From: Chloropicon primus
Taxonomy: Eukaryota > Chlorophyta > Chloropicophyceae > Chloropicales > Chloropicaceae
Direction of reading: 5' to 3'
DNA: 64,000 nucleotides
Assembly (NCBI GenBank): GCA_023205875.1
Contig: CP060755.1
Coordinates: 992,001-1,056,000 of the forward strand
Part shown: positions 18,857-28,923 of the stretch, piece by piece
Position numbering within the stretch: the stretch's first letter is position 1
How the letters are laid out: every line of letters starts with the position of its first letter
The notes under the pieces: model-generated
Told to the model about the DNA's origin: nothing
Databases searched by the model: none
What the model saw: only the letters and a program-made list of their open reading frames with translations
Made by a program: the position numbers and the translations under genes

Positions 18857-20259
18857 ATGGCGCCGAGGCTTGGTGCTTGGTGCCGCGGGGGCGCGGGGGA
18901 GGCCTCGAGCTTGAAGCGGAGGGAGGTCAGAGACCTGGTTGCAACGTTGCCCCTCTCATCCAACACCTCCGGATCGAGAGAGGGGAGGAGGGTTTCCGCT
19001 GGGGCGTCGTCGTCGTCGTCGTCGAATCCATGGGACGCGTTTTTGAGGTTCTCGAGAGCGTCGGTGGCCGCACTCGCGATCCTGATCTCCGTCGAGTCCG
19101 GCCTCGACGACGTGGTTCTGGGCTCCCAGGCCTTGGCGACGAGCCTGCCCCCCTCGAGGAGCGCGGCGAGCTTGGCCGCGGAGGAGGACGCGGTTGTGAA
19201 CATTTTCAGGGAAAACACGCCAGCAGTTGTCAACATCACCAACCTGCAGCAAGTTCTCGCGCGGTCCGGGGGCTCGCTCGACATGACGGACGTTCCGGTG
19301 GGCACGGGGTCGGGGTTCGTTTGGGACAACGAGGGCCACGTCGTGACGAACTTCCACGTCATCAAAGGGGCCTCGATGGTGAAAGTGACACTGATCAACA
19401 AGGAAACGTTCGACGCTCGCGTGGTTGGCTACGACGACGACAAGGACATTGCAATCCTTAAAGTCGAGGGGGTGAAGCCCTCGGACCTCGTGCCCGTGAG
19501 ACTGGCGAGAAGTGACAAGCTCCTGGTGGGCCAGCAGGTCTACGCGATAGGGAATCCCTTCGGCCTGGACCACACGATGACTGGAGGCATCGTGTCTGGC
19601 CTGGGCAGGGTTATTCAGTCGCAATCGGGCAGGCCGATCCGGGGTGCCATCCAGACGGACGCGGCCATCAACCCGGGAAACAGCGGGGGGCCGCTGCTGA
19701 ATCGATACGGGCAGCTCATCGGCGTCAACACCGCGATCCTCGATCCTTCTGGAAAGGTGAGCTGGGCTACTGGGTGCTTGCTTCTGCAGGACTTCTGACT
19801 TCTGACTTCTCGCTCTTCCGTTTGTGTTTTGGCGTTACGAACCAAAAAAAGGGCGCCAACGTGGGCGTAGGCTTTGCCATCCCGGTCGACACCGTGAAGG
19901 GAATCGTGGACCAGATCATTAAGTACGGCCGGATCGTGAGGCCTTACCTGGGGATCACCCTGGCGCCGGACGGAGCCCTGGCTCAGCTCGGGAAGAAGGG
20001 CGTCCTGATCCTCGACGTTCCGGACAACTCCCCGGCGGCCGGGATCCTCCAGCCCACGTACCGGTCCTTCACGGGGATCGTCCTCGGCGACGTGATCACC
20101 GCTCTCAACGGCCACCCGATCGAGACGTCCGCGGACTTGTTCAGCGAGCTGGACGACCTTCGTGTGGGGGACTCGGTGACCCTGTCGTTGGAGAGGAACC
20201 AGGTCCAGGAGGAGGTCTCCGTGACGCTGGGCAGCAAGACGACGACCTTCGAGAGTTGA
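18857..20259 (+). CDS. DEG1: Deg/HtrA serine protease, thylakoid-lumen type (Deg1-like)
   Basis: Two exons, 18857-19756 and 19852-20259, with a 95-base GT-AG intron, give 435 residues. The N-terminus is Ser-, Arg- and Gly-rich without an early hydrophobic core (chloroplast transit). A hydrophobic stretch (ASVAALAILISV) follows, with a possible lumenal processing site after SQALA. The trypsin-like domain has the triad His in NFHVIKG, Asp in DDDKDIAIL and Ser in NPGNSGGPLLNRYGQ. A single PDZ domain follows (RPYLGITLAPD, VLILDVPDNSPAAGI, IVLGDVITALNG). In plants Deg1 degrades damaged photosystem proteins in the lumen. The primary-plastid style of targeting is important for identifying the organism. 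Confidence 0.9.
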
Positions 20260-20407
20260 GTGCGAAAAAACGCGATTTGCTCTATTTGTTCAGTTGGAAT
20301 AAAATGGTGCTTATTTTGTGTTGTTGTTTGTCGTGTGTTATCGATCGCGCTCGACTCCACACCGAGGCGGTGTTTGGTGGCGAAAGAAGACCGTGAAACA
20401 AGAGGAG

Positions 20408-21076
20408 CTAGTAGGGGCTGTAACCCCCTCTTCCCCCCCTGTACCCGCCTCTGTACCCGCCTCTGTACCCCCCGCGACCCCTGTATCCTCCCCTGAACCC
20501 TCCCCTCCCCCTCCCTCTTCCTCTTCCTCCCCGCATCCCGGGGACGTTGGTCCTCTTGGGCGAGACCTTGAGCTTCCTGCCGTTCAGCTCGGACTCGTTG
20601 AGGAGGACGGCGTGCTGCACCGCGTCCGGCTCCAGGAACTCGATGTACGCGAAGCCCTTGGGGTTGTTGAACTTGTCCGTCATGATAGTGACGCGGTTCA
20701 CCGTGCCGCAAGACGCAAAGTGGGCATGGAGCTGCTCCGGCGTCACCGCGTAGTCGACCTGGCCGACGTAGACTGACCGGGTGTCGACCTCCTCCTTGGC
20801 GGCCGCGTCCACCTGGGCGTTGGCGTTCGAGCCCCCCCCCATCTCCTTCTCCACCTGGGCCTGCATTTCTCGCAGCTTCGCCTCCTCCTCCTCCAAGCCC
20901 TTGAGATCTGCATTCAGGGCCTCCACATCATCCCCTTCCTCTGCCTCGGCTTGTTCCTCCTTCTCCTCGTTCCCTCCCTCCTCCTCCTCGTTCTCCTCCT
21001 CCTCGTTCTCCTCCTCCTCCTTCTCCTCGTAGTCCTCGTCCAGCAACTCGTTCACCTCGTCCTCGACCCCCGCCAT
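20408..21076 (-). CDS. PABPN1: Nuclear poly(A)-binding protein (PABPN1/PABP2 type)
   Basis: Controls poly(A) tail length during nuclear mRNA 3' processing. The 222-residue protein has the family architecture: a Glu-rich acidic N-terminus (residues 1-50), a short coiled coil ([20 protein letters not shown]), one RRM with RNP2 SVYVGQVDY and RNP1 KGFAYIEFL (residues ~98-172), then an RGG/RGGY tail of about 45 residues that is probably arginine-methylated. The Met at 21076 ([12 protein letters not shown]) is selected over one at 21133 because of composition and family length. Only 110 bases separate it from the divergent ankyrin gene, suggesting a shared promoter. Confidence 0.9.
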   Translation of the reverse strand: MAGVEDEVNELLDEDYEEKEEEENEEEENEEEEGGNEEKEEQAEAEEGDDVEALNADLKGLEEEEAKLREMQAQVEKEMGGGSNANAQVDAAAKEEVDTRSVYVGQVDYAVTPEQLHAHFASCGTVNRVTIMTDKFNNPKGFAYIEFLEPDAVQHAVLLNESELNGRKLKVSPKRTNVPGMRGGRGRGRGRGGFRGGYRGRGGYRGGYRGGYRGGRGGYSPY

Positions 21077-21186
21077 GATGCTCGCCCTCGAACCCAAACC
21101 AAACTCCACCGCCACCCTCCAGCGCCAGGCCAAAACCCTGCAGGGAGAGAGAGAGAGGGAGAGGCAGAGAGAGAGGAGAGAGGAGG

Positions 21187-22407
21187 ATGGAGGAGGCGGT
21201 GGGGGAGGCGTGGGGGGAGGGGGGAGGGAGGGACTTTGGGAAGGCGTGGAGGCACCTGGGGAGGAGGCCGGAGGACGTGAACGTGTCGGACGAGAGGGGG
21301 AGGACGGTGCTGCACTGCTGCTGCGTCCTGCCCGATGATCGGGGGAGGGCCGTGCTGATCAACAACCTGCTGGCCGCGGGGGCGGACCCCTCGAGGGAGG
21401 ATCGGGACGGGTGGGCCCCGATCCAGTCCGACTTCGTGCTGGAGGCCCAGGGCAGCTGGGAGGCGTGGTCCTCGAAGTTCCGGGCGACGGGGAGGTCCAG
21501 GCCCTGCCTCGAGTTCCTGCTGGAGGAGGCGGGGGCCACGAGGGCCGAGGGGACTACGAGGGCCCAGCAGGCGCTGTGGTCCTCGGTCAGCAGGCACAAC
21601 GTGAACCGCAGGCTGGGCGGCCAGCTAGGCGGGAGGACGCCCCTGCACCTGGCGTGCGAGGCCCTGGGGGTCGGGGTCGGGGGGGCGCTGGACCTGCAGG
21701 GCGTGGGGGAGGAGGCTGGGAGGGAGAGGCTGACCCGGTGGAGCGCGAGGAGGGCGCTGGCGAAGCTCCGGGGGGAGGCCGCGGCGGAGGACTGGACGAC
21801 GTGCCACGACCTGGTTTGCCTGCTCCTGGACCTGGGGGCGGACGCCGAGCGGAGGGACGACGGCGGGAGGAGGCCCTTGGACTTGCTGCCCCCCGGCCGG
21901 TGCGACTCGGTGCGGGCCCTGCTGGAGTCCGACTGGGAGCTGGGCGAGAAGACGGGGAGGGGGACCACGCTCGCGGCGGACTCGGGGGACGTCGTGGACG
22001 GGGCCTCGGGCCTGGTTGTGGCCGAGGGGGGAGGAGGAGACCCGGGTGCCGCGAATGGGGCGCCGGAAGACCCGACCCTGGCCTCCGAGTTCGCCCGGCT
22101 CAGCGTGGACCTCCTCGCCTCGGACGTCGAGGAGGAGGGCCTGTACCGCAGGGTGGAGCGGGCCGAGGCCGAGCTCAGGGAGTGGAGGAGGGTGAACGCC
22201 AGGGCCCTGGGCCGGATGATCGAGGCGTGGCCCGCGGAGGACGCCGCGAGGAACTTTGGGGAGTGGGGCAAAGGAGAAGGTTTAGACGCAGTTCACCCGG
22301 CCAGGAGGAGGAGGGGGAGCGCGGTGGCGGTGGTGGTGGAGGAGAGCGCGGGGGAGGTGGAGAGCGTGGAGAGGGAGGTGGAGTACGAGCTCGAGTACGC
22401 GGCGTAA
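21187..22407 (+). CDS. Ankyrin-repeat protein (hypothetical)
   Basis: Predicted 406 residues. Ankyrin-like units: [20 protein letters not shown] with [20 protein letters not shown] (residues ~30-78), [12 protein letters not shown] (~148-160) and [20 protein letters not shown] with RPLDLLP (~207-235). The repeats are interrupted by insertions rich in Gly, Arg and Trp. The C-terminal third is acidic and helical and contains a probable coiled coil ([20 protein letters not shown]). Very high GC. No catalytic domain seen, so it is likely a scaffold. Confidence 0.65.
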   Translation: MEEAVGEAWGEGGGRDFGKAWRHLGRRPEDVNVSDERGRTVLHCCCVLPDDRGRAVLINNLLAAGADPSREDRDGWAPIQSDFVLEAQGSWEAWSSKFRATGRSRPCLEFLLEEAGATRAEGTTRAQQALWSSVSRHNVNRRLGGQLGGRTPLHLACEALGVGVGGALDLQGVGEEAGRERLTRWSARRALAKLRGEAAAEDWTTCHDLVCLLLDLGADAERRDDGGRRPLDLLPPGRCDSVRALLESDWELGEKTGRGTTLAADSGDVVDGASGLVVAEGGGGDPGAANGAPEDPTLASEFARLSVDLLASDVEEEGLYRRVERAEAELREWRRVNARALGRMIEAWPAEDAARNFGEWGKGEGLDAVHPARRRRGSAVAVVVEESAGEVESVEREVEYELEYAA

Positions 22408-23355
22408 TTCAATGTGTGGGATCCGCCAGTGTCTCGAAGCCAAGGCCAGGCATCAGCATCCAAGTATGATATTAGAAAGTAAAATTTAAGGAAGAGAAAG
22501 GAAGTGCCTCCGTCTTGATCGTGCGATCGATCGAAGATCGATCTGAAGAACCAAGGGAGCGCTGGTTCTCAAACACATTCCTTGGCAATGGCATATGTTC
22601 CAGGTGCCTTGCGAGCAAAGAGGGGGCTCTTCAAGCTCCTACCTTGTGCTCTTCCTCGAGCCTCAAGCTCCTGCACCACTCGCCTTTGGCTGTCCTCTCG
22701 TTCTGCGCACGGCAGCCAAGCCAAAGCAAAGTCCGCTCGTCCCCCCTTGTCCTGTAGCCCAGAGAGACGAAGAATTTCGCCAAAGTCTTTCTCATCCTCA
22801 GCCCCCCTTGTCAAATATATCTGGCGGGAGTTTGGGGTTGTTCGCTGTTTCAAACTTTTGGTTTAAGGTCGCCCGTTAAAGTGGGAATTTCATTCTCGCG
22901 ATATTTTTCTCTTCGTCCGCGCCAATTTCTTGATTAGCAGCCATCAGCTCCGATAGGTAGATTTCACACGTTGAGACTACAAATGGGAAAAACCTAGCCG
23001 GCTGCAGAACTCGGCTGTGCAGAAATGTACAGCGTAAAATTCCTTTGCTCCCCGAGAATAGTCGCATCGTCTTCTGAGAACCGACGAAGACGGTTTCGAC
23101 TTTTGTTTTGAAGGGGCTGTGACTGCGCTGTCCACTGTGGGGGCAAAAACGACAGCAACGTGGCTCTGTTTCGCCACTGCGGATTAGGTCCTGCTCCGCT
23201 TTTTGGACCAGAAGAGACCGTAACGCTCGGCGACCTTCGATGGCGTAACGTCCGACGAAGGGGTTGTTCCGTTGTTGTCCTTGCAGTTGGCGTGGGGGCG
23301 GGCGAGTTGCCCTTGTGCTGCGAGGGTTTGTTTGGGGTGGGGCGTCGATCCGTTG
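22408..23355. other. 950-base stretch without a convincing gene
   Basis: Distinctly lower in GC than its flanks. It should contain the 3' UTR of the ankyrin gene and the leader of the next gene. A minus-strand frame here ends with protein-like residues (EIYLSELMAANQEIGADEEK, near 22876-22970) preceded by a possible acceptor (TTTTTCCCATTTGTAG), and after its stop the same frame continues open to a TGA (ending PKLPPDIFDKGG). I could not join these into a gene. An unrecognised small gene or non-coding RNA is possible. Confidence 0.35.
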
Positions 23356-24753
23356 ATGCCAACGACGAGCGAGAGAGCACAAGAGTACGGAGACACGGAG
23401 ACAACACGGATGACGGGCACGACCATGGAGCAGCAGCAAGCTCCTCCTTGTCCTCCTCCTTGTCCTTCTCCTTGCGGCGGGGACGACGACAACGACCCCC
23501 TCGTCGAGGACGAGGTCCTCAACCCTCCGAAGAGAAGCGCGCAGGAGGAGGGTCTGCCGCCGGCTCCCCCTATGTCGTCCGCGACGACGTCCTCCGCGGT
23601 GTCGGACAAGACCGCCGTGCACTCGAGCAACTCCATGTCGTGGTTCGACATCGAGGGCCTCGTGGACACGGCGGAGGACGCGATGGAGAAGAAGCTGGAC
23701 GACATGAACCAGTCCTTCGTGGACCCCTTGGGCCTGGACAACGAGGCGTTCATGAAGGAGATGGAGGAGGACCTGGGCGGGGACCTTGGGTGGGGGGACA
23801 TGATGCCCCCCCACCCCTCGGTGTACACCCCGCCCCCGATGGCGCCGGCCGTGCACTACCCGCCGCCGATGATCGCGACGCACAGGCCCCAGCACCAGGC
23901 GCACCCCACCAGCCTGCACTCCAGCGCGCAGGCCAGCAGGATCCAGGCGGGGTTCGACGCCCTCATGAAGTCGTTCAAGCTGGACCACGCGGCGGCCGTT
24001 TCGAAGCAAGGCCAGCCGCGGACCCCCAAGGGGAAGGGGGACTCCCCCTCGAGGAGCAACAACAAGGGGGAGGATTGCCGCAAGGGGGGCGGCAGCAGCA
24101 TCGACGAGCAGAAGGGGAAGAAGGAGGAGGCGGCGACGGGGTCCAGGAGCCCCGAGAGCAACAACGAGGCGTTCGTGAACGGCTTGCTGAGCAGCATGGC
24201 GGCCGCGAGGGAGACGCCCAAGGGGAGCCCAAGGACACCCAAGGGGAAGAAGGGATCGTCCTCCCCCCTGCTGTCCAGGACCAACTCGTTCAAGAAGGAG
24301 ACTGGCAAGCTGTCCCCGGCCAGCTCGCTGGTGCGGTCCCTCTCGGACAGCAGGTCGACGCTCCTGAGGACGTCCAAGGACGCCAGGGAGTGCACCGTCG
24401 CGGGGGCGATCACGTCCCTCCTCGCGGGGGGGAAGACCACCCTGAACCTCCACCGCACCTCCTCCGGGGGGCCGTACAACCCCACCTCGCCCTCGGACCA
24501 CTTTGAGATGATGCGCCGGATGTACGGTTACAAGGGGTGGGAGCTCCAGCAGCAGCAGCAGCAGCCGTCCATGTACAACGTCAACGAGGTGATCAGCCAC
24601 CAGATGTACAGCAGCCCCCCTCCCTTCGGCACCCCGGAGGCTCCCCAGCGCTACAGAAATTTCTCGGCACCGATCTCGGACCCGCTCGGCGGCTGCCCCG
24701 AGCTCGACCTCTACGACCCTCACGTGACAAGGTGCCTGTCCTCGAATCTTTGA
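23356..24753 (+). CDS. Disordered low-complexity protein (hypothetical)
   Basis: About 465 residues from Met 23356 (Met 23410 is equally possible). The protein is rich in Ser, Pro, Lys and Gln with no folded domain that I can identify. Features: an acidic helical patch near residues 80-130 (WFDIEGLVDTAEDAMEKKLD), a Pro/His/Met-rich stretch (~145-180), three TPKGK or TPKGS motifs that look like proline-directed kinase sites, LSRTNSFKK (basophilic kinase or 14-3-3-like), and a Gln7 run near 400. A regulatory or RNA-granule role is imaginable but unsupported. Confidence 0.55.
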   Translation: MPTTSERAQEYGDTETTRMTGTTMEQQQAPPCPPPCPSPCGGDDDNDPLVEDEVLNPPKRSAQEEGLPPAPPMSSATTSSAVSDKTAVHSSNSMSWFDIEGLVDTAEDAMEKKLDDMNQSFVDPLGLDNEAFMKEMEEDLGGDLGWGDMMPPHPSVYTPPPMAPAVHYPPPMIATHRPQHQAHPTSLHSSAQASRIQAGFDALMKSFKLDHAAAVSKQGQPRTPKGKGDSPSRSNNKGEDCRKGGGSSIDEQKGKKEEAATGSRSPESNNEAFVNGLLSSMAAARETPKGSPRTPKGKKGSSSPLLSRTNSFKKETGKLSPASSLVRSLSDSRSTLLRTSKDARECTVAGAITSLLAGGKTTLNLHRTSSGGPYNPTSPSDHFEMMRRMYGYKGWELQQQQQQPSMYNVNEVISHQMYSSPPPFGTPEAPQRYRNFSAPISDPLGGCPELDLYDPHVTRCLSSNL

Positions 24754-25121
24754 TGACGACGACGACGAAGGAGAAACCTCCTCGCGCCGAGCGAAGACGT
24801 TTTTGCATGGACTGCACGTACACAGAGTTGGCAATAAACAAATGGAAGGAAAGCCGCTGCGGACTGCCGGAGGGGCGAATTGAACTAGAATTGAGGGCGT
24901 TGGTTGGTGTGTCGGTGAACTGGGGTCTCTCACATCACACCCCGTTAGCACACCACACCCCGTTAGACGTCATGGGTGAAAGAGAGAAAACCAAAAAATA
25001 TTATAAGACAAAACCCATGGGAAAACCTCCAAGCGTTTTTATTTAGGCTACACTTAATTTTGTATACGCACGCGCACGAGACCAAGAATGATTTGTTCAT
25101 TCCCTGCAATGCCTTGCGTGC
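24754..25121. other. Convergent 3' flanks
   Basis: Lies between two convergent genes. AATAAA at about 24834-24839 is a plausible poly(A) signal for the plus-strand disordered-protein gene. A short direct repeat, CACACCCCGTTAG, occurs twice at about 24936-24966. No gene is seen. Confidence 0.4.
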
Positions 25122-27476
25122 TCACCCCTGCTGCTGCTCGTCCACCAGGCGAAGGAATTGCCTCATCTGGTCCACGCCCTCGCGGTGTTGCTGCTGTCCC
25201 CCCATCGCCGCCGCCTGGCAATCCGCCAAGCAGTCCCTCACGAACCCGACCAGGGCACCCACCTCCTCGGGGACGGCGCGAAGCCAACCCTCGGGGACGG
25301 CCTCGCAGAGGAAGCCCCCGATGCAGGCCTGGGCCCCCACGTCGCTCTTCAGCGTCCTCAGGTAGGGGAGCATTGCCCCCTCGAAGATCGACTTGATCGC
25401 CATCCCGGCCAGAGCCCCTTGGTCGATGAGGCCCTCCCACAGCAGCAGGCCCGCGAACTTGTGGGCCGCCCTCCTCACGGCGTGGGCCACGAAGCCCTGG
25501 GACAGGGGCACGCTCCTCGCCACTTTCTGCGGCCACATCGGAATGCCGGCATTTGCGTTCTCGTGGTCCCAGTGGTACGCATTCCTCACGGCCAGGAGCA
25601 CCTCTTGCAGGGCCTCGCTGCCGCCCTCGACGCCACAGCCGACGACCGCGTCGTCAACCGCGGATCTGAGTGCCCTCGTTTGGTGCAGGTTCGCCGGGTC
25701 CCACAAGTGCGCCACCACGAACCTCAGCTTGGGCAGCAGGAGCTTCTCCGTCAGCGTGCGGAGGAGGTCGCTGTCGGGATCAGCTTTGTAGCTCTTCAGG
25801 ACCCTGTACCACTCCATGGCCCCGAGGGGCGCCGAGACGGCGGCCTTCCCGCCCGACGAGTCGGCCCACTGGAGGAGCTCCAGCCGCACAAAGGGGGAGA
25901 CCAGCTGAGGGAGGGACTCCGGGACGTAGGCCTGGGAGTAGGACCCCCTGTCGAACTCCTTGAAGTGCCCCAGCCTCCGGGCGATCCGATCCAGGGAGCA
26001 GAAGTCCTCGTCGACGTCCGCGAGGAGGGTGTGGGAGGAATCGAAGAGGTCCTTCAGCTTCTCCTCGAGCACATCTCCCTCCTCGTCCTCCGCGGCGCGG
26101 TGCCCCCCGTCTTCTTCTGCGTTCAGGAACTCCCAAGACATGCCCCGAAAAGCCCCGTACCGCTTCCTGTCCTGCTCCATGACTCGCCGCAGGGATGCGC
26201 CGTCGCCGTCGTCGTCCCGGCGGCAGTGCGCGTCCACGAGGTCAGCCTCCTTCTTCTCCAGCTCCTCGGCCACCCTCTGGGCGTCGGGGCCCGAGAGGTC
26301 GGTCCCGCCCAGGAACATGGCCTTCATTATGCCGGCCTGCATGGACTGGAAGAGCACGTCCCTCGCCAAGGGCCGAAGCCGTCGAAGACCGTCGTCGATC
26401 TTCCTCTGGACGCCCTCGATGTCCTCCTCCAGGGCCTCGATGTCCCCGGCCTTGTCCCCAAGGCACTCGCAGAGGGTGGAGAGGTACTGCTGTGTCTGCT
26501 CCAGGAACACGTACTGCTCCGTGAGCGAGTCCAGCCTCCCCTTCGCGTTCGCCTGCTTCCCCTCCGCGAATTCGACCTTCTCCCTCAGCCTCGAGATCTC
26601 GCCGTCCCTCGACACCTCGCCCCCCTCCATCCTCCTCAACGCCCTCGAGATGTTCTCCATGGCCTCCTTCGCTTGGTTGTCCAGGTCCGCCACGCTGACG
26701 ACGGCGGCGCTGATGCCGTGCGCGGCGGGCTCGTCGATCTCCCGAACGTAGCGACCTCCCGCCATGTCGCCAACGCCCTTGCCCTCGTCGTAGAACTTGA
26801 ACTTCACCCTCTCGCCCTCCTCCCCGTCGGAAAGGCCGGCGACGCTGCTCAGCTTGGCTGACCCCCGGACTGGGATGAACGCAGGGGCGGAGCTAAGCTT
26901 TCTCCTCTTGAGCTTGGCGGCCTCGATCTCGGCCGGGGTTGGGATCGCCTGGCCGGACTCCTCGTCGCTCCTTGCCCCCGGGACGTCGTCGTCCCCGGGG
27001 GTCGCGAGGCCGCGATCCTCCTCGCCCTCGGGCTTGAAGGATCCCTTGAGACCGACCTCGGAGAGAGCCTCCGTGTTCCTCCGGTTCGCCTCCTTCAGCT
27101 GCCTCAGCCTCTCCGCGGTGTACTCCCCGGAGCTGGTCATGTGGGCCGCCATCTCCCTTCCCAGCCTCTTGGAGGAGGCCCCGTAGCTGTGGTCCCCCCG
27201 CCCCTCCCCCCGGCCCAAGCGCTTGCCCCTCCTCCTCCTCGAGACGATGGTGCTGGCCTCGCCCTCCGCCTCCTCCTCCTCCGCGAAGGACAGCAGGCCT
27301 GCCACCGTGGCCGCTGGCTTGGGCGGCGCTCGGGAAGCTCGGCCCCCCGCAGGAGTGCCGCCCCCCTGCTCGCGCCCAGACGTCCCAACGACCACCTCCT
27401 CGTTCTCCTCCTCTGAGTCCTCCTCCTTGGCCTTCCTCCTAATGTTCCTCCTCCTCTGCCTGCTCCTCTCCCGCAT
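25122..27476 (-). CDS. GCFC/PAXBP1-ILP1 family protein
   Basis: Predicted 784 residues. An Arg- and Glu-rich disordered N-terminus leads into the ILP1/PAXBP1 hallmark SSGEYTAERLRQLKEANRRN (about residues 125-144), then a coiled-coil middle (~280-400, REKVEFAEGKQANAKGRLDS) and the helical GCFC domain to the C-terminus (FCSLDRIARRLGHFKEFDRG, LVSPFVRLELLQW, AMEWYRVLKSY). Arabidopsis ILP1 and human PAXBP1 act in the nucleus, in intron-lariat spliceosome disassembly and transcription. The start at 27476 (MRERSRQRRRNIRRK) is chosen over 27509. Gln repeats occur at the C-terminal end. Confidence 0.85.
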   Translation of the reverse strand: MRERSRQRRRNIRRKAKEEDSEEENEEVVVGTSGREQGGGTPAGGRASRAPPKPAATVAGLLSFAEEEEAEGEASTIVSRRRRGKRLGRGEGRGDHSYGASSKRLGREMAAHMTSSGEYTAERLRQLKEANRRNTEALSEVGLKGSFKPEGEEDRGLATPGDDDVPGARSDEESGQAIPTPAEIEAAKLKRRKLSSAPAFIPVRGSAKLSSVAGLSDGEEGERVKFKFYDEGKGVGDMAGGRYVREIDEPAAHGISAAVVSVADLDNQAKEAMENISRALRRMEGGEVSRDGEISRLREKVEFAEGKQANAKGRLDSLTEQYVFLEQTQQYLSTLCECLGDKAGDIEALEEDIEGVQRKIDDGLRRLRPLARDVLFQSMQAGIMKAMFLGGTDLSGPDAQRVAEELEKKEADLVDAHCRRDDDGDGASLRRVMEQDRKRYGAFRGMSWEFLNAEEDGGHRAAEDEEGDVLEEKLKDLFDSSHTLLADVDEDFCSLDRIARRLGHFKEFDRGSYSQAYVPESLPQLVSPFVRLELLQWADSSGGKAAVSAPLGAMEWYRVLKSYKADPDSDLLRTLTEKLLLPKLRFVVAHLWDPANLHQTRALRSAVDDAVVGCGVEGGSEALQEVLLAVRNAYHWDHENANAGIPMWPQKVARSVPLSQGFVAHAVRRAAHKFAGLLLWEGLIDQGALAGMAIKSIFEGAMLPYLRTLKSDVGAQACIGGFLCEAVPEGWLRAVPEEVGALVGFVRDCLADCQAAAMGGQQQHREGVDQMRQFLRLVDEQQQG

Positions 27477-27908
27477 CTCTCCTTCTCCCCCCCCTCTCTC
27501 TCGAAGCAAAGGATAACACGCAACGTCCGTCCGTCCGTTCTCTCTCTCTCTCTCCTTCTAAACTAAACCTTCCCGCAAGGTGTGCCCATCCCTCTGGTCC
27601 CCTGATCCAACGCAGCAGCAGCAGCCGTCGTCGTCTCGTCTCTTAATCGTATTCTTAATCGTAATCTCGTATTACCTCTTCTCTGGCATAACCTCCTCGT
27701 CCTCGTCTGCCACAAGGTCAAGGTCAAGGTCAAGGTCAAGGTGTTCCCCCCATCCTCTCTTCCTCTTCCTCCCTCCCTTCCCTCCAGTGGCAGTGGAAGC
27801 CAGCCCGAGCGACAGCCCCTCCTGAAGATTCTCGGCGAGACAGCGAGGACGACTGCGGAGAAAAAAAGAGGGAGAGGAGGGAAAGAGGGAAGGCAGAAGG
27901 GAAGAGGG

Positions 27909-27949
<41 letters not shown>
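27477..27949. other. Divergent promoter region with repeats (PAXBP1 / SNARE)
   Basis: About 470 bases. Contains a CTCTCTCTCTCTC tract near 27540-27553, about five tandem copies of the hexamer CAAGGT at 27713-27743, and a long GA dinucleotide repeat at 27914-27950 that ends at the SNARE start codon. No gene is seen. Confidence 0.45.

Positions 27950-27950
<1 letters not shown>
27914..27950. repeat. (GA)n microsatellite abutting a start codon
   Basis: An uninterrupted GA run of about 18 units that terminates in the ATG of the R-SNARE gene. It therefore forms the last part of the 5' UTR. GAGA tracts near starts recur in this window (for example 37266-37310). Confidence 0.9.
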
Positions 27951-27953
<3 letters not shown>

Positions 27954-28789
27954 GAGGGGAGAGTGGAAGTATACTGTTCTCTCTGGTGTCGAGAGGGGCG
28001 GTGGTGCTGGCGGAGCAAGGGAGTGAGAAGACAGAGGCGGCACGCGCGGCACCGAGGGTGGCCCGTCGTATTATCGAGAAGCTCTCGACTGCGAACAACC
28101 GTGTGACATATTCCCAGGACAGCCACTTGTACCACATACTTTGTGAGAATGGTATCATTTACCTCACCATGGCGGACGAGAGCTTCGGGAGGCGCATCCC
28201 TTTCGCCTTCTTGGAGGACATCAAGTCCAGGTTCTCTTCGCAGTACGGCGCCACGGCGAGCACGGCCTTGGCGTACGCCTACAACACCGAGTTCTCGAGA
28301 GTGCTGAGGTAAGCGAGGCGAGGACCTGGGCTCGGGGGACCTGCGCCGGCGTCGAGCCCGGTGTCGCTTCTCGTCCCTTCCTCTGACCCCCTTTGGGTGC
28401 TGACTTTTGCTCTTCTTCTTCTTCTTCTTCTTCTTCTTGTTTGTTTTGTTTGTTTGTCCCGCTCCAGGCAACAGATGGAGTACTACAGCTCGAACCCGAA
28501 CGCGGACAGCATCAACAAGGTGAAGAGCGAGATCGCGGAGGTGAAGAACGTGATGGTGGAGAACATCGAGAAAGTCCTGGACAGGGGCGAGAAGATAGAG
28601 CTCCTGATGGACAAGACGGACAGACTCCAGGGAGAAGCAAGCAGGTTCAGGGGCCAGGCGAGGAAGCTGAAGAACCAGATGTGGTGGAACAAGATCAGAA
28701 ACATGATGCTCCTCGCTCTGATCATCTTCCTCGTCATCTACTTCATCTTGGCTCTGGCGTGCGGACCCAAGCTGAAGTGCGCCGGATGA
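27950..28789 (+). CDS. VAMP7: Longin R-SNARE, VAMP7 type
   Basis: Vesicle SNARE of the endosome/vacuole/plasma membrane route. Exon 1 27950-28308, intron 159 bases (containing a CTT repeat), exon 2 28468-28789; 226 residues. Longin domain (residues 1-120: ILFSLVSRGAVVLAEQ, YLTMADESFGRRIPFAFLED, GATASTALAYAYNTEFSRVL). The SNARE motif has the zero-layer Arg in KVLDRGEKIELLMDKTDRLQ, then WWNKIRNM and a C-terminal anchor (LLALIIFLVIYFILALACG). The intron splits the longin domain from the SNARE motif at phase 2. Length and order match plant VAMP72/VAMP71. Confidence 0.92.
28411..28438 (+). repeat. (CTT)n microsatellite in SNARE intron
   Basis: About nine CTT units (plus flanking T/G runs) lie in the intron of the R-SNARE gene. 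They sit 30 bases before the acceptor and may serve as its polypyrimidine tract. Confidence 0.8.
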
Positions 28790-28923
28790 AGAGGGTCAGA
28801 GCGAGAGAGAGAGAGAACCACTTTCTCTGTTCTTGTGAGAGCTTCCCGAAAGACTTAAACAAAAGTGACCGGATTTGGAAAATTACATTTTGTCCTCTGA
28901 GGAAACGAACGCTGTTTCGCCAA

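Noticed and set aside
22876-24951. 691-residue minus-strand open frame
   Set aside because: It is the complement of the disordered protein gene, whose GC-rich codons leave the opposite strand open. It is His/Arg/Leu repeat-like with no family match.
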